NCBI RefSeq assembly: GCF_022848905.1
Contig: NZ_JAFIRA010000001.1
Span: forward strand, 62,001-126,000
DNA: 64,000 nt
Direction: 5' to 3'
DNA from: Thermostichus vulcanus str. 'Rupite'
GTDB lineage: Bacteria > Cyanobacteriota > Cyanobacteriia > Thermostichales > Thermostichaceae
The translations under genes and the position numbers were made by a program. Shown one piece after another: positions 28,496 to 37,177 of the stretch. The first letter of the stretch is position 1. Each line of letters begins with the position of its first letter. The notes beneath the pieces are model-generated. The model did no database searches. It saw only the letters and a program-made list of their open reading frames with translations, and was not told the DNA's origin.

Positions 28496-29947
28496 ATGAA
28501 GATAACCCGTCAATGGTTTCTCAAGGCTTCCACTAGTTTGCTGATTTTTTCAACACTTTTGCTCGGTAAAGAAGCTTCTAGTCAGCAGCGAATTCGTATC
28601 TCGATTGCCACTCAAGATCAAGTAATCAACACCTCCACCGGCGGTTCTGTGATCCGAGAAATGGGACTGTTGGAGAAGCATCTGCCCACCACTGGTGACT
28701 ACGAGGGCGTCACCTACGACATCGAGTGGTCAAGCTATACTTCTGGCCCCCCCATCACCAACCAAATGTTGGCTGGAAACGTTGACATCGGCATGATGGG
28801 GGATTTCCCTGCCGTCATCAACATGACCACGTTTCGGCGGGAATCGGACGTCGAGACCATCTTTATTGCCACCCTGGCCTACAGTGCCACGGGAGCCGGT
28901 AATGCGGTCATGGTACCGGCAGATAGCTCCGCCACTTCTCTGGCTGATCTAAGGGGAGCCGAGGTATCCGTGCCCTTTGGCTCTGCGGCCCACGGAATGC
29001 TGCTCAAGGCTTTTCAGGATATCGGCATCGATCCGGAAACCGAGGTCACCCTGATCAGTCAGGCGCCGGAGGTAGGGGGCACCAGCTTGCGTACCAACCA
29101 AATTGATGCCCACGCTAACTTCGTGCCGTTCGGGGAGCTGTTCCCCTTCCGGGGGTTTGCCCGCAAGATTTTTGATGGGGCCCAGACCAATGTGCCCACT
29201 CTACATGGGGTACTGGTGCGCTCTGATTTTGCTGAAAAACACCCCGAGATCGTGGTGGCTTACCTCAAGGCCCTATTGGAGGCCAATCAACTATTCCAAG
29301 TGAATCCAGAACTGGTGTCAGCCGATATCGAGAAGTGGTCCAGTATCGAGAAAGAGGTAGTCTACATGTTCCTTGGTCCCTCCGGATTGCAGACTATTGA
29401 TCCCACCATTCGCGAGATTCACCTGCAAAGCCTCGAAAATAGCATCACTGTGCTTCGGGCGCTAGGCCGAGTGGATGAGAATATTGATCCGTCTTCGGTG
29501 CGGGACTGGGTGGATGACAGCTTTTTGCGGATGGCAATGGAGGAGATGAGCCTCGACTACGACGAGGTAGTGGCGACTAGCGAAAACTATGTCCTCGCAG
29601 GCGAGGATGACTTGACCGGCGAGCCGATTGAGGATCCCTCGATGGCAGCGCAACTGTGGGTAGGAGGTGAGGAGCTAACCCGCAATTTTGCCTCCATCAA
29701 GAACATGCTGGCTAAGCTTCAGGAATTGCGCGCCGATGGCCAGGCGGCGCGGGTGATCTTTGTGCACGATCGCAACAACGGCTGGAAACTATTTGCAGAA
29801 AATTCTTTCTTTGTGCAGAATGGCGAAGAAATCTCTGCTTTCTTACTGGAAGAAGATGCTCGGGCTTTTGCCAATGAAGTGGGATCTTCTGTGATGGGCT
29901 TTCGTGCCTTACAACAGTCTCAACAGGCAATGGCTTTGCCTCAATAG
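28496..29947 (+). CDS. ABC substrate-binding protein (SsuA/NMT1-like) with C-terminal NosL-like region
   Basis: Residues 1-28 form a signal peptide. The binding core (about 32-330) has STGGSVIREMGLLEKHLP, IEWSSYTSGPPI, VDIGMMGDFPAVI, the anion-binding loop SVPFGSAAHGMLL and THGV-like PTLHGVLVRSDFAEKHPEIV. It is a NitT/TauT-type binding protein for sulfonates or a similar anion. Unusually, about 90 residues follow the normal end, and residues about 420-475 (WKLFAENSFFVQNGEEISAF, LEEDARAFANEVGS) look like the C-terminal part of NosL. ATG 28496 starts the signal peptide. First gene of the uptake set; GGATCC sites are sparse from here on. Confidence 0.88.
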   Translation: MKITRQWFLKASTSLLIFSTLLLGKEASSQQRIRISIATQDQVINTSTGGSVIREMGLLEKHLPTTGDYEGVTYDIEWSSYTSGPPITNQMLAGNVDIGMMGDFPAVINMTTFRRESDVETIFIATLAYSATGAGNAVMVPADSSATSLADLRGAEVSVPFGSAAHGMLLKAFQDIGIDPETEVTLISQAPEVGGTSLRTNQIDAHANFVPFGELFPFRGFARKIFDGAQTNVPTLHGVLVRSDFAEKHPEIVVAYLKALLEANQLFQVNPELVSADIEKWSSIEKEVVYMFLGPSGLQTIDPTIREIHLQSLENSITVLRALGRVDENIDPSSVRDWVDDSFLRMAMEEMSLDYDEVVATSENYVLAGEDDLTGEPIEDPSMAAQLWVGGEELTRNFASIKNMLAKLQELRADGQAARVIFVHDRNNGWKLFAENSFFVQNGEEISAFLLEEDARAFANEVGSSVMGFRALQQSQQAMALPQ

Positions 29948-29989
29948 ATACGAATTCCTGTTTGTTCTTGACCTGTTTTGGAGTATCTG

Positions 29990-30880
29990 ATGACAATGCC
30001 ACAGTCCAAGTCTCCCCTGCTCCAATGGTATAAAGGGGTTGCCTATCGCATCGACTATTTGACTAAGCAAAAGCAATCCTTGTATCTTCATCCTCCAAAC
30101 AAGTTTCTGCCTCTATGGGAGAATAGGAAATTTCGACGTGTGCTGTCATTAATTCTTTTTTTTGGGATTTGGCAGATTCTGTCCACAATTAATTTCAACT
30201 TCTTCGTTAATTTTCGCTTTGTTCCCTCTCCTGTACAGGTTTTTCAAGCTACTATCCACTTTCTATCTCGAAATCCCTGGCTGCATTTTAAGGCCAGTAT
30301 TAGTCGGGTATTGATTGGTTATTTTGTTGCCGTTGGACTGGGATGTGGTTTAGGGATCCTGATTGGCTGGTTCCAGAAGATAGAAGATTTGATTTTCATT
30401 CCATTGGAGATTCTCCGTCCTATTCCAGCCGTATCTTGGATCCCGTTGGCAATTTTAATGTTTCCCAATGCAGAAACAGGCATGATTTACATCACGTTTG
30501 TGGGAGCTTTTTTCCCGATTTTGATCAGCACAATTCGCGGTGTGGAGGGTACAGACCCGCTGCTTTTACGCGTCGGTCAATCCTTGGGAGCCAAGCAGCA
30601 TCACATCTTCACCGATATCGTGATTCCAGGGGCGCTGCCCAGCATTGCCAGCGGCCTAGTGATCGGCATGGGAAACTCTTGGTTTTGTCTGGTCACAGCT
30701 GAGATCTTGGCAGGTCGCTATGGGGTAGGCTATGTCACCTGGGAATCCTATGTCACCTCTCACTACCCACCGATTGTAATGGGAATGTTGATGATTGGCT
30801 TTATGGGAGCCTTCAGCGCGTGGGGGGTAGATCAACTGACTCGATTGCTAATGCCCTGGAGAGTTCAACGGGTAAAATAG
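29990..30880 (+). CDS. ABC permease, SsuC/TauC type
   Basis: The 296-residue inner-membrane permease has about six hydrophobic segments, the TauC-like IPAVSWIPLAILMFP and the EAA-type loop QSLGAKQHHIFTDIVIPGALP that contacts the ATPase. The start ATG 29990 has TGGAG 7 bases upstream. A longer N-terminal cytoplasmic stretch (about 55 residues) precedes the first membrane segment. The gene is visibly AT-richer than the housekeeping genes around the locus, a sign of later acquisition. Confidence 0.92.
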   Translation: MTMPQSKSPLLQWYKGVAYRIDYLTKQKQSLYLHPPNKFLPLWENRKFRRVLSLILFFGIWQILSTINFNFFVNFRFVPSPVQVFQATIHFLSRNPWLHFKASISRVLIGYFVAVGLGCGLGILIGWFQKIEDLIFIPLEILRPIPAVSWIPLAILMFPNAETGMIYITFVGAFFPILISTIRGVEGTDPLLLRVGQSLGAKQHHIFTDIVIPGALPSIASGLVIGMGNSWFCLVTAEILAGRYGVGYVTWESYVTSHYPPIVMGMLMIGFMGAFSAWGVDQLTRLLMPWRVQRVK

Positions 30881-30964
30881 AATGTAAGAATGCACCTTTT
30901 TGATTCTGATTGGATATTGCCTCAATTTGAGTGAAGACTGGAAATTCTGTTGAGATCAATCAAT

Positions 30965-31783
30965 ATGACTAACTTACTCGCCACACATACCTCTACAATC
31001 AAAAAAGGATATGTGGAGGTTGAAAACCTGAGCATGACATTTTCCCGTCGGGGAGAAGCTATTCGTGTTTTTGATTCTATTAATTTCAATCTGGATCCGG
31101 GAGAATTCGTCTGTTTATTAGGGCCATCTGGTTGTGGAAAGTCAACTGTGCTGAATGTGATTGCCGGTTTTATTAAGCCTACTAGTGGCTACGTTTTTAT
31201 CAATAAACGTCATGTGGATACACCTGGATCGGATCGGGGATTTGTTTTTCAGCAATATTCGCTTCTGCCTTGGAAAACCACCTTCCAAAATGTCGAATTT
31301 GGTCTAAAAATTAGAGGTATACCCAAAAAAGAGCGGACAGATTTAGTTAATGACTTTTTGGAGCGAGTTGGTCTCTACAGATACCGGAATGCTTTCCCTC
31401 ATCAGTTATCAGGGGGAATGCAGCAGCGGGCCAGCATCGTCCGTGCCCTAGTGAATTCTCCCTCGGTTCTGCTCATGGATGAGCCATTTGCTGCCCTTGA
31501 TGCCCAAACTCGTCACATGATGCAGGAGTTGTTGTTGGATGTTTGGCAGGAACTTCGACCTACCATCATTTTTGTTACCCATGATATTGATGAAGCAGTA
31601 TTTTTGAGTGACCGGATTCTTGTGATGGGGACTAACCCAGGATGCATCAAAGCTGAGGTTTCGGTTGCGTTGCCTCGACCCCGGCATATTGATATCAAGC
31701 TAACTGAAGATTTTTTGTCTCTAAATCGTCAGGTCTTTGACTTGATCCGAGAAGAAACACTTAAGAATATGATCAACCTTTAG
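30965..31783 (+). CDS. ABC ATPase, SsuB/TauB type
   Basis: The 272-residue ATPase has Walker A GPSGCGKSTVLNVIAG, Q-loop FVFQQYSLLPWKT, signature LSGGMQQRASIVRAL, Walker B VLLMDEPFAALD and switch His VTHDIDEA: the NitT/TauT family pattern. ATG 30965 is preferred; TTG 30950 is in frame. With the permease and binding protein it completes a sulfonate-type importer. AT-rich like the permease. The 235 bases after it contain no clear terminator. Confidence 0.93.
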   Translation: MTNLLATHTSTIKKGYVEVENLSMTFSRRGEAIRVFDSINFNLDPGEFVCLLGPSGCGKSTVLNVIAGFIKPTSGYVFINKRHVDTPGSDRGFVFQQYSLLPWKTTFQNVEFGLKIRGIPKKERTDLVNDFLERVGLYRYRNAFPHQLSGGMQQRASIVRALVNSPSVLLMDEPFAALDAQTRHMMQELLLDVWQELRPTIIFVTHDIDEAVFLSDRILVMGTNPGCIKAEVSVALPRPRHIDIKLTEDFLSLNRQVFDLIREETLKNMINL

Positions 31784-32018
31784 TCATCCAATAGAGCTCT
31801 TGAATTGTGAATAGATCAACATTGAAAGTCCGATTCTTTCGTATTCATTCTCAACAGGATCTGGCCAGGATCTGGATTTTTCAAGACACCCTTATCTATG
31901 GCAATTTTGATTTAGAATGGGACACTGCGTTCATGACCAAATCCTTACACAGGGCAGGCTAGAAGAGTTGTGCCAGCACCCGAAGTGTCTGATCCTACAT
32001 TGGGAATGATTATACCCA

Positions 32019-33467
32019 TCAGTTCACCCACACTTGCGGAGTAAAACTGCCGTGTAGACCATAAGGGATATGATGCCGCAACGGGATCCGTGCAATCGGC
32101 CCAGCAGCAAGGTCTTGCGCTTCCAGAACCACCACCTGAGAGCACTGGCTGGCCGCATCAAAAATCACCGTGACGATCCACCCCTCCTCTTCCCCCTGGC
32201 TAGCGGGATAGGGGATAAACACCGGCTCCCCGACAAACCCACGCGGAGCAAAGCTGTACTGCTGGGTACGGCCCGTTTCGGTATCCAACTTCAGAATGGC
32301 CTGTAAAGGAGCATTGGGGCCGGGGGCATGGGTGGCACCGATGTAGATGTAGCGATGGGATCCCCCCATTTGGGCCGGATGAATGGCCGGAAACTCCACC
32401 GACCGATCCAGTAGCAGTTCTTGCTTCGCGCTGCCTGCCTTGGGATCCAGATAAAACCGCCACAGCTTACCCGCCGGAACCTGGGTGAAATCGATGTGCA
32501 AATAATCGGCATTGGGCTCCAGGGCAGGGTATTCCTCGTAGAGAATGGCATCGACGATCACTTGCTCCCCGACTTCGTAGCCGTTGACGAAGTGAAAGAC
32601 AAACCCCGGTTCTGTTTCCAGTTGAATGGGATGAAGGGGATCCCTGCTGTTGGGAAACAACCAGATGCGAGTCGGCTCCCCCCGCTTTAGAGTCAGACAA
32701 GTGCCTGCCGATTGCCAGCCCAACACAAACGGCAGGGGGTTAAAAACCACCGGATTTTGGAAAAAGATGCGGTACTGAGGTGTCCAAACAAAGTCATGCA
32801 GAAAGGCAAAACCTGGAATTTGGAAATCCCGTTTTTCGGTTAATCGCCCCTGGGAATCGAGACGGTAAAACAACAGCGTCGAATTCAGGGCCGCCCGCAC
32901 CCCAAACGCAATCAGATCGCCCGTTTTCGGATCCCGGCGGGGATGAGCCGTAAAGGGTTGATGGGGGGAGATCCCGCCTGCAAACGTTTCAATGCCCTCT
33001 GTGGTCAAATCGGCAGGGTTCAGTCGATAGGGAGCACTCGCCTCCCAAAGGGCCAGCAGTTTATCCCCTTGGTAGATTACGTTGGTGTTGGCGGGGTTCT
33101 TAAATTTCAAATCCAGGAAATTGGTCCACCAGCCCCCCGGCTTTTGCGTTCCAAACACCCCCCGATAAAGTACCCGCCCCGCCTTCTCTTCCGCCTCAAA
33201 CTCACGGGTGCGGACAAACCGATTGCGAAAATGGGCTTTCCCCTCGACAAATGTTATGGCGCAAATCATGCCATCGCCATCAAATGGATGGCCATAACGC
33301 TGGGATCCCGCCTCCAACTTGCCCGGCCCATTGCGAAACAGAGTACCCCGCAAGCCCGCCGGAATTCGCCCCTCGATCTCCGGGATCCAATACTCCTGTT
33401 CTGTGGTCAGAGAGCGGTAGCCCAGCTGCCAATCGGCAGTGCTGTAGGTAGGCGTGGCAGTAACCAT
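32019..33467 (-). CDS. Carotenoid cleavage oxygenase (RPE65 family)
   Basis: The 482-residue enzyme is a non-heme-iron carotenoid oxygenase of the cyanobacterial apocarotenoid oxygenase group. The four iron-ligand histidines sit in TAHPRRDPKTG, FAFLHDFVWT, FHFVNGYEVG and YGLHGSFTPQ near the C-terminus. The N-terminus (GRIPAGLRGTLFRNGPGK, HPFDGDGMICAI) is typical. Cleavage of apocarotenals to retinal-type products is the best guess; the bond cleaved cannot be read from sequence. It runs toward the sulfur operon and seems unrelated to it. Confidence 0.93.
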   Translation of the reverse strand: MVTATPTYSTADWQLGYRSLTTEQEYWIPEIEGRIPAGLRGTLFRNGPGKLEAGSQRYGHPFDGDGMICAITFVEGKAHFRNRFVRTREFEAEEKAGRVLYRGVFGTQKPGGWWTNFLDLKFKNPANTNVIYQGDKLLALWEASAPYRLNPADLTTEGIETFAGGISPHQPFTAHPRRDPKTGDLIAFGVRAALNSTLLFYRLDSQGRLTEKRDFQIPGFAFLHDFVWTPQYRIFFQNPVVFNPLPFVLGWQSAGTCLTLKRGEPTRIWLFPNSRDPLHPIQLETEPGFVFHFVNGYEVGEQVIVDAILYEEYPALEPNADYLHIDFTQVPAGKLWRFYLDPKAGSAKQELLLDRSVEFPAIHPAQMGGSHRYIYIGATHAPGPNAPLQAILKLDTETGRTQQYSFAPRGFVGEPVFIPYPASQGEEEGWIVTVIFDAASQCSQVVVLEAQDLAAGPIARIPLRHHIPYGLHGSFTPQVWVN

Positions 33468-33722
33468 GGGTGGATCTCAACAGCAAGCAACGCCTCCCAT
33501 TGTCGCTTAAACTTTTGTAAAGGAGCCAGTTCCTGCGGGCCGAAATGGTTGTTCGACCCCATCCAGGGGTTGGTGAAGGATTCTTATCTGCCAGCATTGG
33601 GATGGGAGGGATCCGTCTTGGACTCTGCTCTAGACCCTCTAACCCATCTCTGACAACAATTGCCCCAACTGGACTATGGTAGGGAATGCCCTCAGGATCC
33701 CTTGACAGGATAAACAGCACCC

Positions 33723-35192
33723 ATGTTTGATGCCCTCTCCGAGAAATTGGAATTGGCCTGGAAAAAGCTGCGTGGCCAGGACAAAATCACCGAAACCAAC
33801 ATTCAAGAAGCCCTCCGGGAAGTGCGGCGGGCCTTGTTGGATGCGGATGTAAACCTGCAGGTGGTGAAGCGGTTTATCGAAGAGGTACGGGAGGCCGCCC
33901 TCGGATCCGAAGTGATCATGGGGGTCAACCCGGATCAGCAGTTCATCAAGATTGTTCACGACGAATTGGTGAAGGTGATGGGGGACGCCAACGTGCCCAT
34001 CGCCCAGGCTTCTACCCCACCGACCATCATCCTTATGGCCGGTTTGCAGGGATCCGGGAAAACCACCACTTGTGCCAAGCTGGCCTTATACTTGCGCAAA
34101 CAGGGCAAAAAACCGCTCATGGTAGCCGGAGATATTTACCGGCCAGCGGCTATTGACCAACTGAAAACCCTCGGGCAACAAATTCAGATTCCCGTCTTCG
34201 ATCTGGGCAAAACCGATCCCGTTGAGATCGCCCGCCAAGGGGTAGAGGCAGCCCGCCAGCAGGGATGTGACTACGTGATTCTGGATACCGCCGGTCGGCT
34301 GCAAATTGACCTGGAGATGATGGCGGAACTGGAGCGGGTCAAGGCCACCGTGCAACCCCACGAAATTTTGCTGGTGGTGGACGCCATGATCGGGCAGGAG
34401 GCGGCCAATCTCACCCAAGCTTTCCATGAACGGCTGGGCATTACCGGAGCCATTCTCACCAAGTTGGATGGGGACACTCGCGGCGGGGCGGCCCTCTCGA
34501 TTCGGCAGGTGTCTGGACAACCGATTAAGTTCATCGGGGTAGGGGAAAAAGTGGAGGCCCTGGATCCCTTCTACCCGGATCGCATGGCTTCGCGCATTTT
34601 GGGCATGGGGGATATCCTCAGCCTGGTGGAAAAAGCCCAAGAAGAAATTGACCTGGGGGATGCCGCCAGCATGGCGGAAAAGATGATGACCGCCCAGTTT
34701 GATTTCACCGATTTCCTCAAACAAATGCGCATGATTAAACGCATGGGATCCCTGGGGGGCCTGTTGAGACTGATGCCGGGGATGGGCAAAATCAGCGATG
34801 ACCAGCTGCAAAAAGGGCAAGACCAACTGGCCCGTGCCGAAGCGATGATCAACTCCATGACCCCAGAAGAGCGCAAGAACCCTGACCTCTTGGCCCGTAG
34901 TGTCAGCCGCAAACGCCGCGTGGCCAATGGCTCTGGCCATAAGTTGGAGGATGTCAGCCGTTTGGTCAGTGACTTTCAACGCATGCGCGACATGATGCGT
35001 AACATGGGCATGGGCGGTGGGTTTCCTGGCATGGGGGGCTTGGGGGGTGGCGGTGGACGTAGTCCTCTTCCCAGTGGCGGCCCCAGCTGGCGCGGACGCT
35101 CCGCCGCTCCGCCTCGCCAACAACCCAGTCGTAAACCGGGTAAAGGTGGCGGTAAAAAGGGTGGCGGCAACCGAGGCTTTGGGGGCAAGTGA
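33723..35192 (+). CDS. ffh: Signal recognition particle protein Ffh
   Basis: Ffh binds SRP RNA and signal sequences and delivers ribosomes to FtsY. The 489-residue protein has the N domain, the G domain with GLQGSGKTTTCAKLALYL at about residue 103, DTAGRLQID, TKLDGDTRGGAALS and a Met-rich M domain (KQMRMIKRMGSLGGLLRLMPGMGKI). The C-terminal tail is Gly/Met/Pro-rich and ends in a basic Gly-Lys stretch, as in other cyanobacteria. A small GGGCT-GT-AGCCC palindrome follows the stop at about 35207-35218. Confidence 0.97.
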   Translation: MFDALSEKLELAWKKLRGQDKITETNIQEALREVRRALLDADVNLQVVKRFIEEVREAALGSEVIMGVNPDQQFIKIVHDELVKVMGDANVPIAQASTPPTIILMAGLQGSGKTTTCAKLALYLRKQGKKPLMVAGDIYRPAAIDQLKTLGQQIQIPVFDLGKTDPVEIARQGVEAARQQGCDYVILDTAGRLQIDLEMMAELERVKATVQPHEILLVVDAMIGQEAANLTQAFHERLGITGAILTKLDGDTRGGAALSIRQVSGQPIKFIGVGEKVEALDPFYPDRMASRILGMGDILSLVEKAQEEIDLGDAASMAEKMMTAQFDFTDFLKQMRMIKRMGSLGGLLRLMPGMGKISDDQLQKGQDQLARAEAMINSMTPEERKNPDLLARSVSRKRRVANGSGHKLEDVSRLVSDFQRMRDMMRNMGMGGGFPGMGGLGGGGGRSPLPSGGPSWRGRSAAPPRQQPSRKPGKGGGKKGGGNRGFGGK

Positions 35193-35299
35193 GGGAAGAA
35201 CGAAAGGGCTGTAGCCCACGCTTCCATAAACCTCATCCAAAGTGAGCGCAACCAATCTACGCTTGCCAGAAGCAAACCTTGGGATCCGGAGCGCGCCCG

Positions 35300-35575
35300 T
35301 TAGTGACTGGATGCAGACCGATCCATGGTGCGGTAGGTAAGGCTAGCAGCCACTTCTAGGGCTTTGGCAGCATCCCGAAAATAAAATCCTAGCTCCTCAT
35401 CTTTTTCAGTGCGATTGGGTTTGTTGAACTTGGCCTTGGACTGCACATTGCAATACATGGCTAACCCGACCAGGATCTCCGAGAGGCCATGCTGGTTGAT
35501 CAACTGTTCCACATCGGTGAGCAGACTTTTGATCAGAGCATCGGCTACGGGTTCTGGCAGGCTGTCCAGATTCAT
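35300..35575 (-). CDS. Small protein of unknown function
   Basis: I do not recognise a family. The 91-residue product is acidic to neutral, helical in character (VADALIKSLLTDVEQLINQH, EILVGLAMYCNVQSKAKF) and has no signal peptide or membrane segment. The ATG-to-stop frame, amphipathic pattern and lack of a better frame support a real gene. It is convergent with ffh. Confidence 0.6.
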   Translation of the reverse strand: MNLDSLPEPVADALIKSLLTDVEQLINQHGLSEILVGLAMYCNVQSKAKFNKPNRTEKDEELGFYFRDAAKALEVAASLTYRTMDRSASSH

Positions 35576-35699
35576 CGGGTTTCCTCATGACAACAGATAC
35601 AGCAGATATAGGCGTGTCGATCCCCACTTAGGGATCCCCTCTTGATTTGATTCTCCTGCATCTTTGCGGTGTTCACCCTGTTTTGTGCCTGTTGGTTGC

Positions 35700-36026
35700 C
35701 TAGGTCTTCTGCCAATGCCGCAGCCAACCGAGTGGCCCCGGATAGCGAATGGAGCGCTCACAGGCCAACTGTTCCAGGTGACGGGCGTGGTCTGGGGATC
35801 CCGGGTGGCGCAACCGATTCAAATGGATCAAATAAGCATAGCGGCGCATGCGTTCCCGCAATTGGACAGGGGATGCGGCAAAACACTGGGGGCAGAGCGG
35901 GCCGAGATCCAGCTGGGCATCGCTAAACAGATGAGGAACCCGTCTCTTTCCTGGAAAGCGTTGCCCGCAGGTGGCACAGTGGCAGGGTGCTGTGGGGGTA
36001 GCAAGCCGTCGCCAGCGGATGTTCAT
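35700..36026 (-). CDS. Small zinc-ribbon-like protein of unknown function
   Basis: The 108-residue product starts at MNIRWRRLATP and carries two CxxC pairs, CATCGQRF and CPQCF (plus an extra preceding Cys), spaced like a zinc ribbon. The rest is rich in Arg, His and Leu (RERMRRYAYLIHLNRLRHPG). The upstream part of the same open frame has no family-like character, so I exclude it. It may bind nucleic acid; that is only inferred from charge and the ribbon. Confidence 0.55.
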   Translation of the reverse strand: MNIRWRRLATPTAPCHCATCGQRFPGKRRVPHLFSDAQLDLGPLCPQCFAASPVQLRERMRRYAYLIHLNRLRHPGSPDHARHLEQLACERSIRYPGPLGWLRHWQKT

Positions 36027-36342
36027 CTTAAGCCTCCGAGAGACCCCTGCCTTTAAGTATGGGATGGGCACACAATAACCTATACCACTCACAGAACAGG
36101 TGCTATCTGTCAAATAATGTGAGCATGGAAAAAGCTTACAGCTACCGCTTTTACCCCACCAGCGAGCAAGAAACACTGACTGCATTGAGTACAGGTGAAA
36201 AGGTGAAAGTCCCAGACACCAGTGCTTTAGAGGGTGTCATTGTTGACCACTATTGGCAACTGGGTGAGCAGTCTGAGAAGCAAAGAGTGAGATATCCTAA
36301 AACAAACCAACTGTTCGGCCACCCTTCATTGGTCTGTAGCCT
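36027..36342. other. Spacer upstream of gmk with a transposase remnant
   Basis: Apart from the tnpB-like remnant at 36125-36172 nothing protein-coding is convincing. The frame that contains the remnant continues with VPDTSALEGVIVD, which I could not assign. The gmk promoter should lie in this stretch. Confidence 0.4.
36125..36172 (+). pseudogene. TnpB N-terminal remnant
   Basis: Starting at ATG 36125, MEKAYSYRFYPTSEQETL is the characteristic N-terminus of an IS605 OrfB/TnpB protein. Homology ends after about 17 residues. It is a different subfamily from the tnpB at 4356-5659 (YEYKLKPTQQQ), so it marks a separate, older insertion. Confidence 0.65.
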
Positions 36343-37023
36343 ATGCCAGCCTCTTCCACCATGCTCCTCTTTCCCATGTCTTCCGAGTGTGTGCAGCGGC
36401 AAGGTGTTCTAGAGGGTACTCAGGGATCCCTGGAGCCCAATCTCAAGCGGGGTCGTCTGCTGGTACTCACAGGGCCCAGTGGTGTGGGGAAAGGCACGGT
36501 TGTGAGACAGTTACGCCAACGCCATCCTGAGCTGTATTTTTCCGTTTCCGTTACCACTCGCTCCCCCCGCCCCAGCGAACAGGAAGGGGTCAACTATTTT
36601 TTCCGCAGCCGCGAAGAATTTTTCCGCTTAATTGAAGCGGGCGAATTGCTGGAATGGGCGCAGTACGCAGGCAATTTCTACGGAACCCCCCGCGATGCGG
36701 TTCTGGACAAGCTCAGCCAGGGGCAGGATGTCTTGCTGGAAATTGAATTGGCTGGGGCCCGTCAAGTGAGCCAGCATTGCCCAGAAGCAATCCGTATCTT
36801 TTTGTCGCCTCCTTCATTGCAAGAGCTGGAACGGCGTATCCGCGAACGGGGGCAGGACTCCGAGGCCAGCATTGAGCGACGTTTGCAACAGGCCCAACAA
36901 GAATTGGATGCCCAAGATGAATTTGACTATGTGATCGTCAACGATGATCTAGAGCAAGCTCTGCTTCAGTTAGAAACCTTGCTCTATCCGAAATGGCCAG
37001 AGCCAGAAGTTCCAGCAACCTGA
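36343..37023 (+). CDS. gmk: Guanylate kinase
   Basis: Gmk phosphorylates GMP to GDP. The core starts at [20 protein letters not shown] (P-loop) and continues with [20 protein letters not shown] (GMP-binding Ser/Tyr/Glu/Arg), [17 protein letters not shown] and the lid [17 protein letters not shown]. The length to the first ATG is 226 residues, about 30 more than usual; ATGs at 36361 and 36376 would trim the unmatched N-terminus. The DUF370 gene that often precedes gmk is absent here. Confidence 0.95.
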   Translation: MPASSTMLLFPMSSECVQRQGVLEGTQGSLEPNLKRGRLLVLTGPSGVGKGTVVRQLRQRHPELYFSVSVTTRSPRPSEQEGVNYFFRSREEFFRLIEAGELLEWAQYAGNFYGTPRDAVLDKLSQGQDVLLEIELAGARQVSQHCPEAIRIFLSPPSLQELERRIRERGQDSEASIERRLQQAQQELDAQDEFDYVIVNDDLEQALLQLETLLYPKWPEPEVPAT

Positions 37024-37118
37024 GGTAGGAAAACTGCGCAAGAAGCGTGGGGTTGATTCATTTTCCTCAACCTATGAGATACTGGTAAAGCTGTGCTTTT
37101 CGGCATGGCCTTGTGTTT

Positions 37119-37177
37119 CTATCTGGCCAATTAGGGGATAGTATGGCTCACACACTATCTGGCCAATTAGGGGATAG
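37119..37177 (+). repeat. 23-bp direct repeat flanking and entering the speD start
   Basis: The same 23 bases occur at 37119-37141 and 37155-37177, 36 bp apart, with the speD start codon (37143) between them. The core is TCTGGCCAATTAGGGGATAG. Because 36 is a multiple of three, the second copy adds LSGQLGD to the SpeD N-terminus and the first would encode the same in frame. Confidence 0.85.

Noticed and set aside
33280-33720. A 146-residue minus-strand frame overlapping the carotenoid oxygenase and the ffh promoter
   Set aside because: It overlaps the oxygenase N-terminus in another frame and resembles no family.
37119-37177. CRISPR-like repeat
   Set aside because: There are only two copies with a 13-bp spacing, and one is coding.
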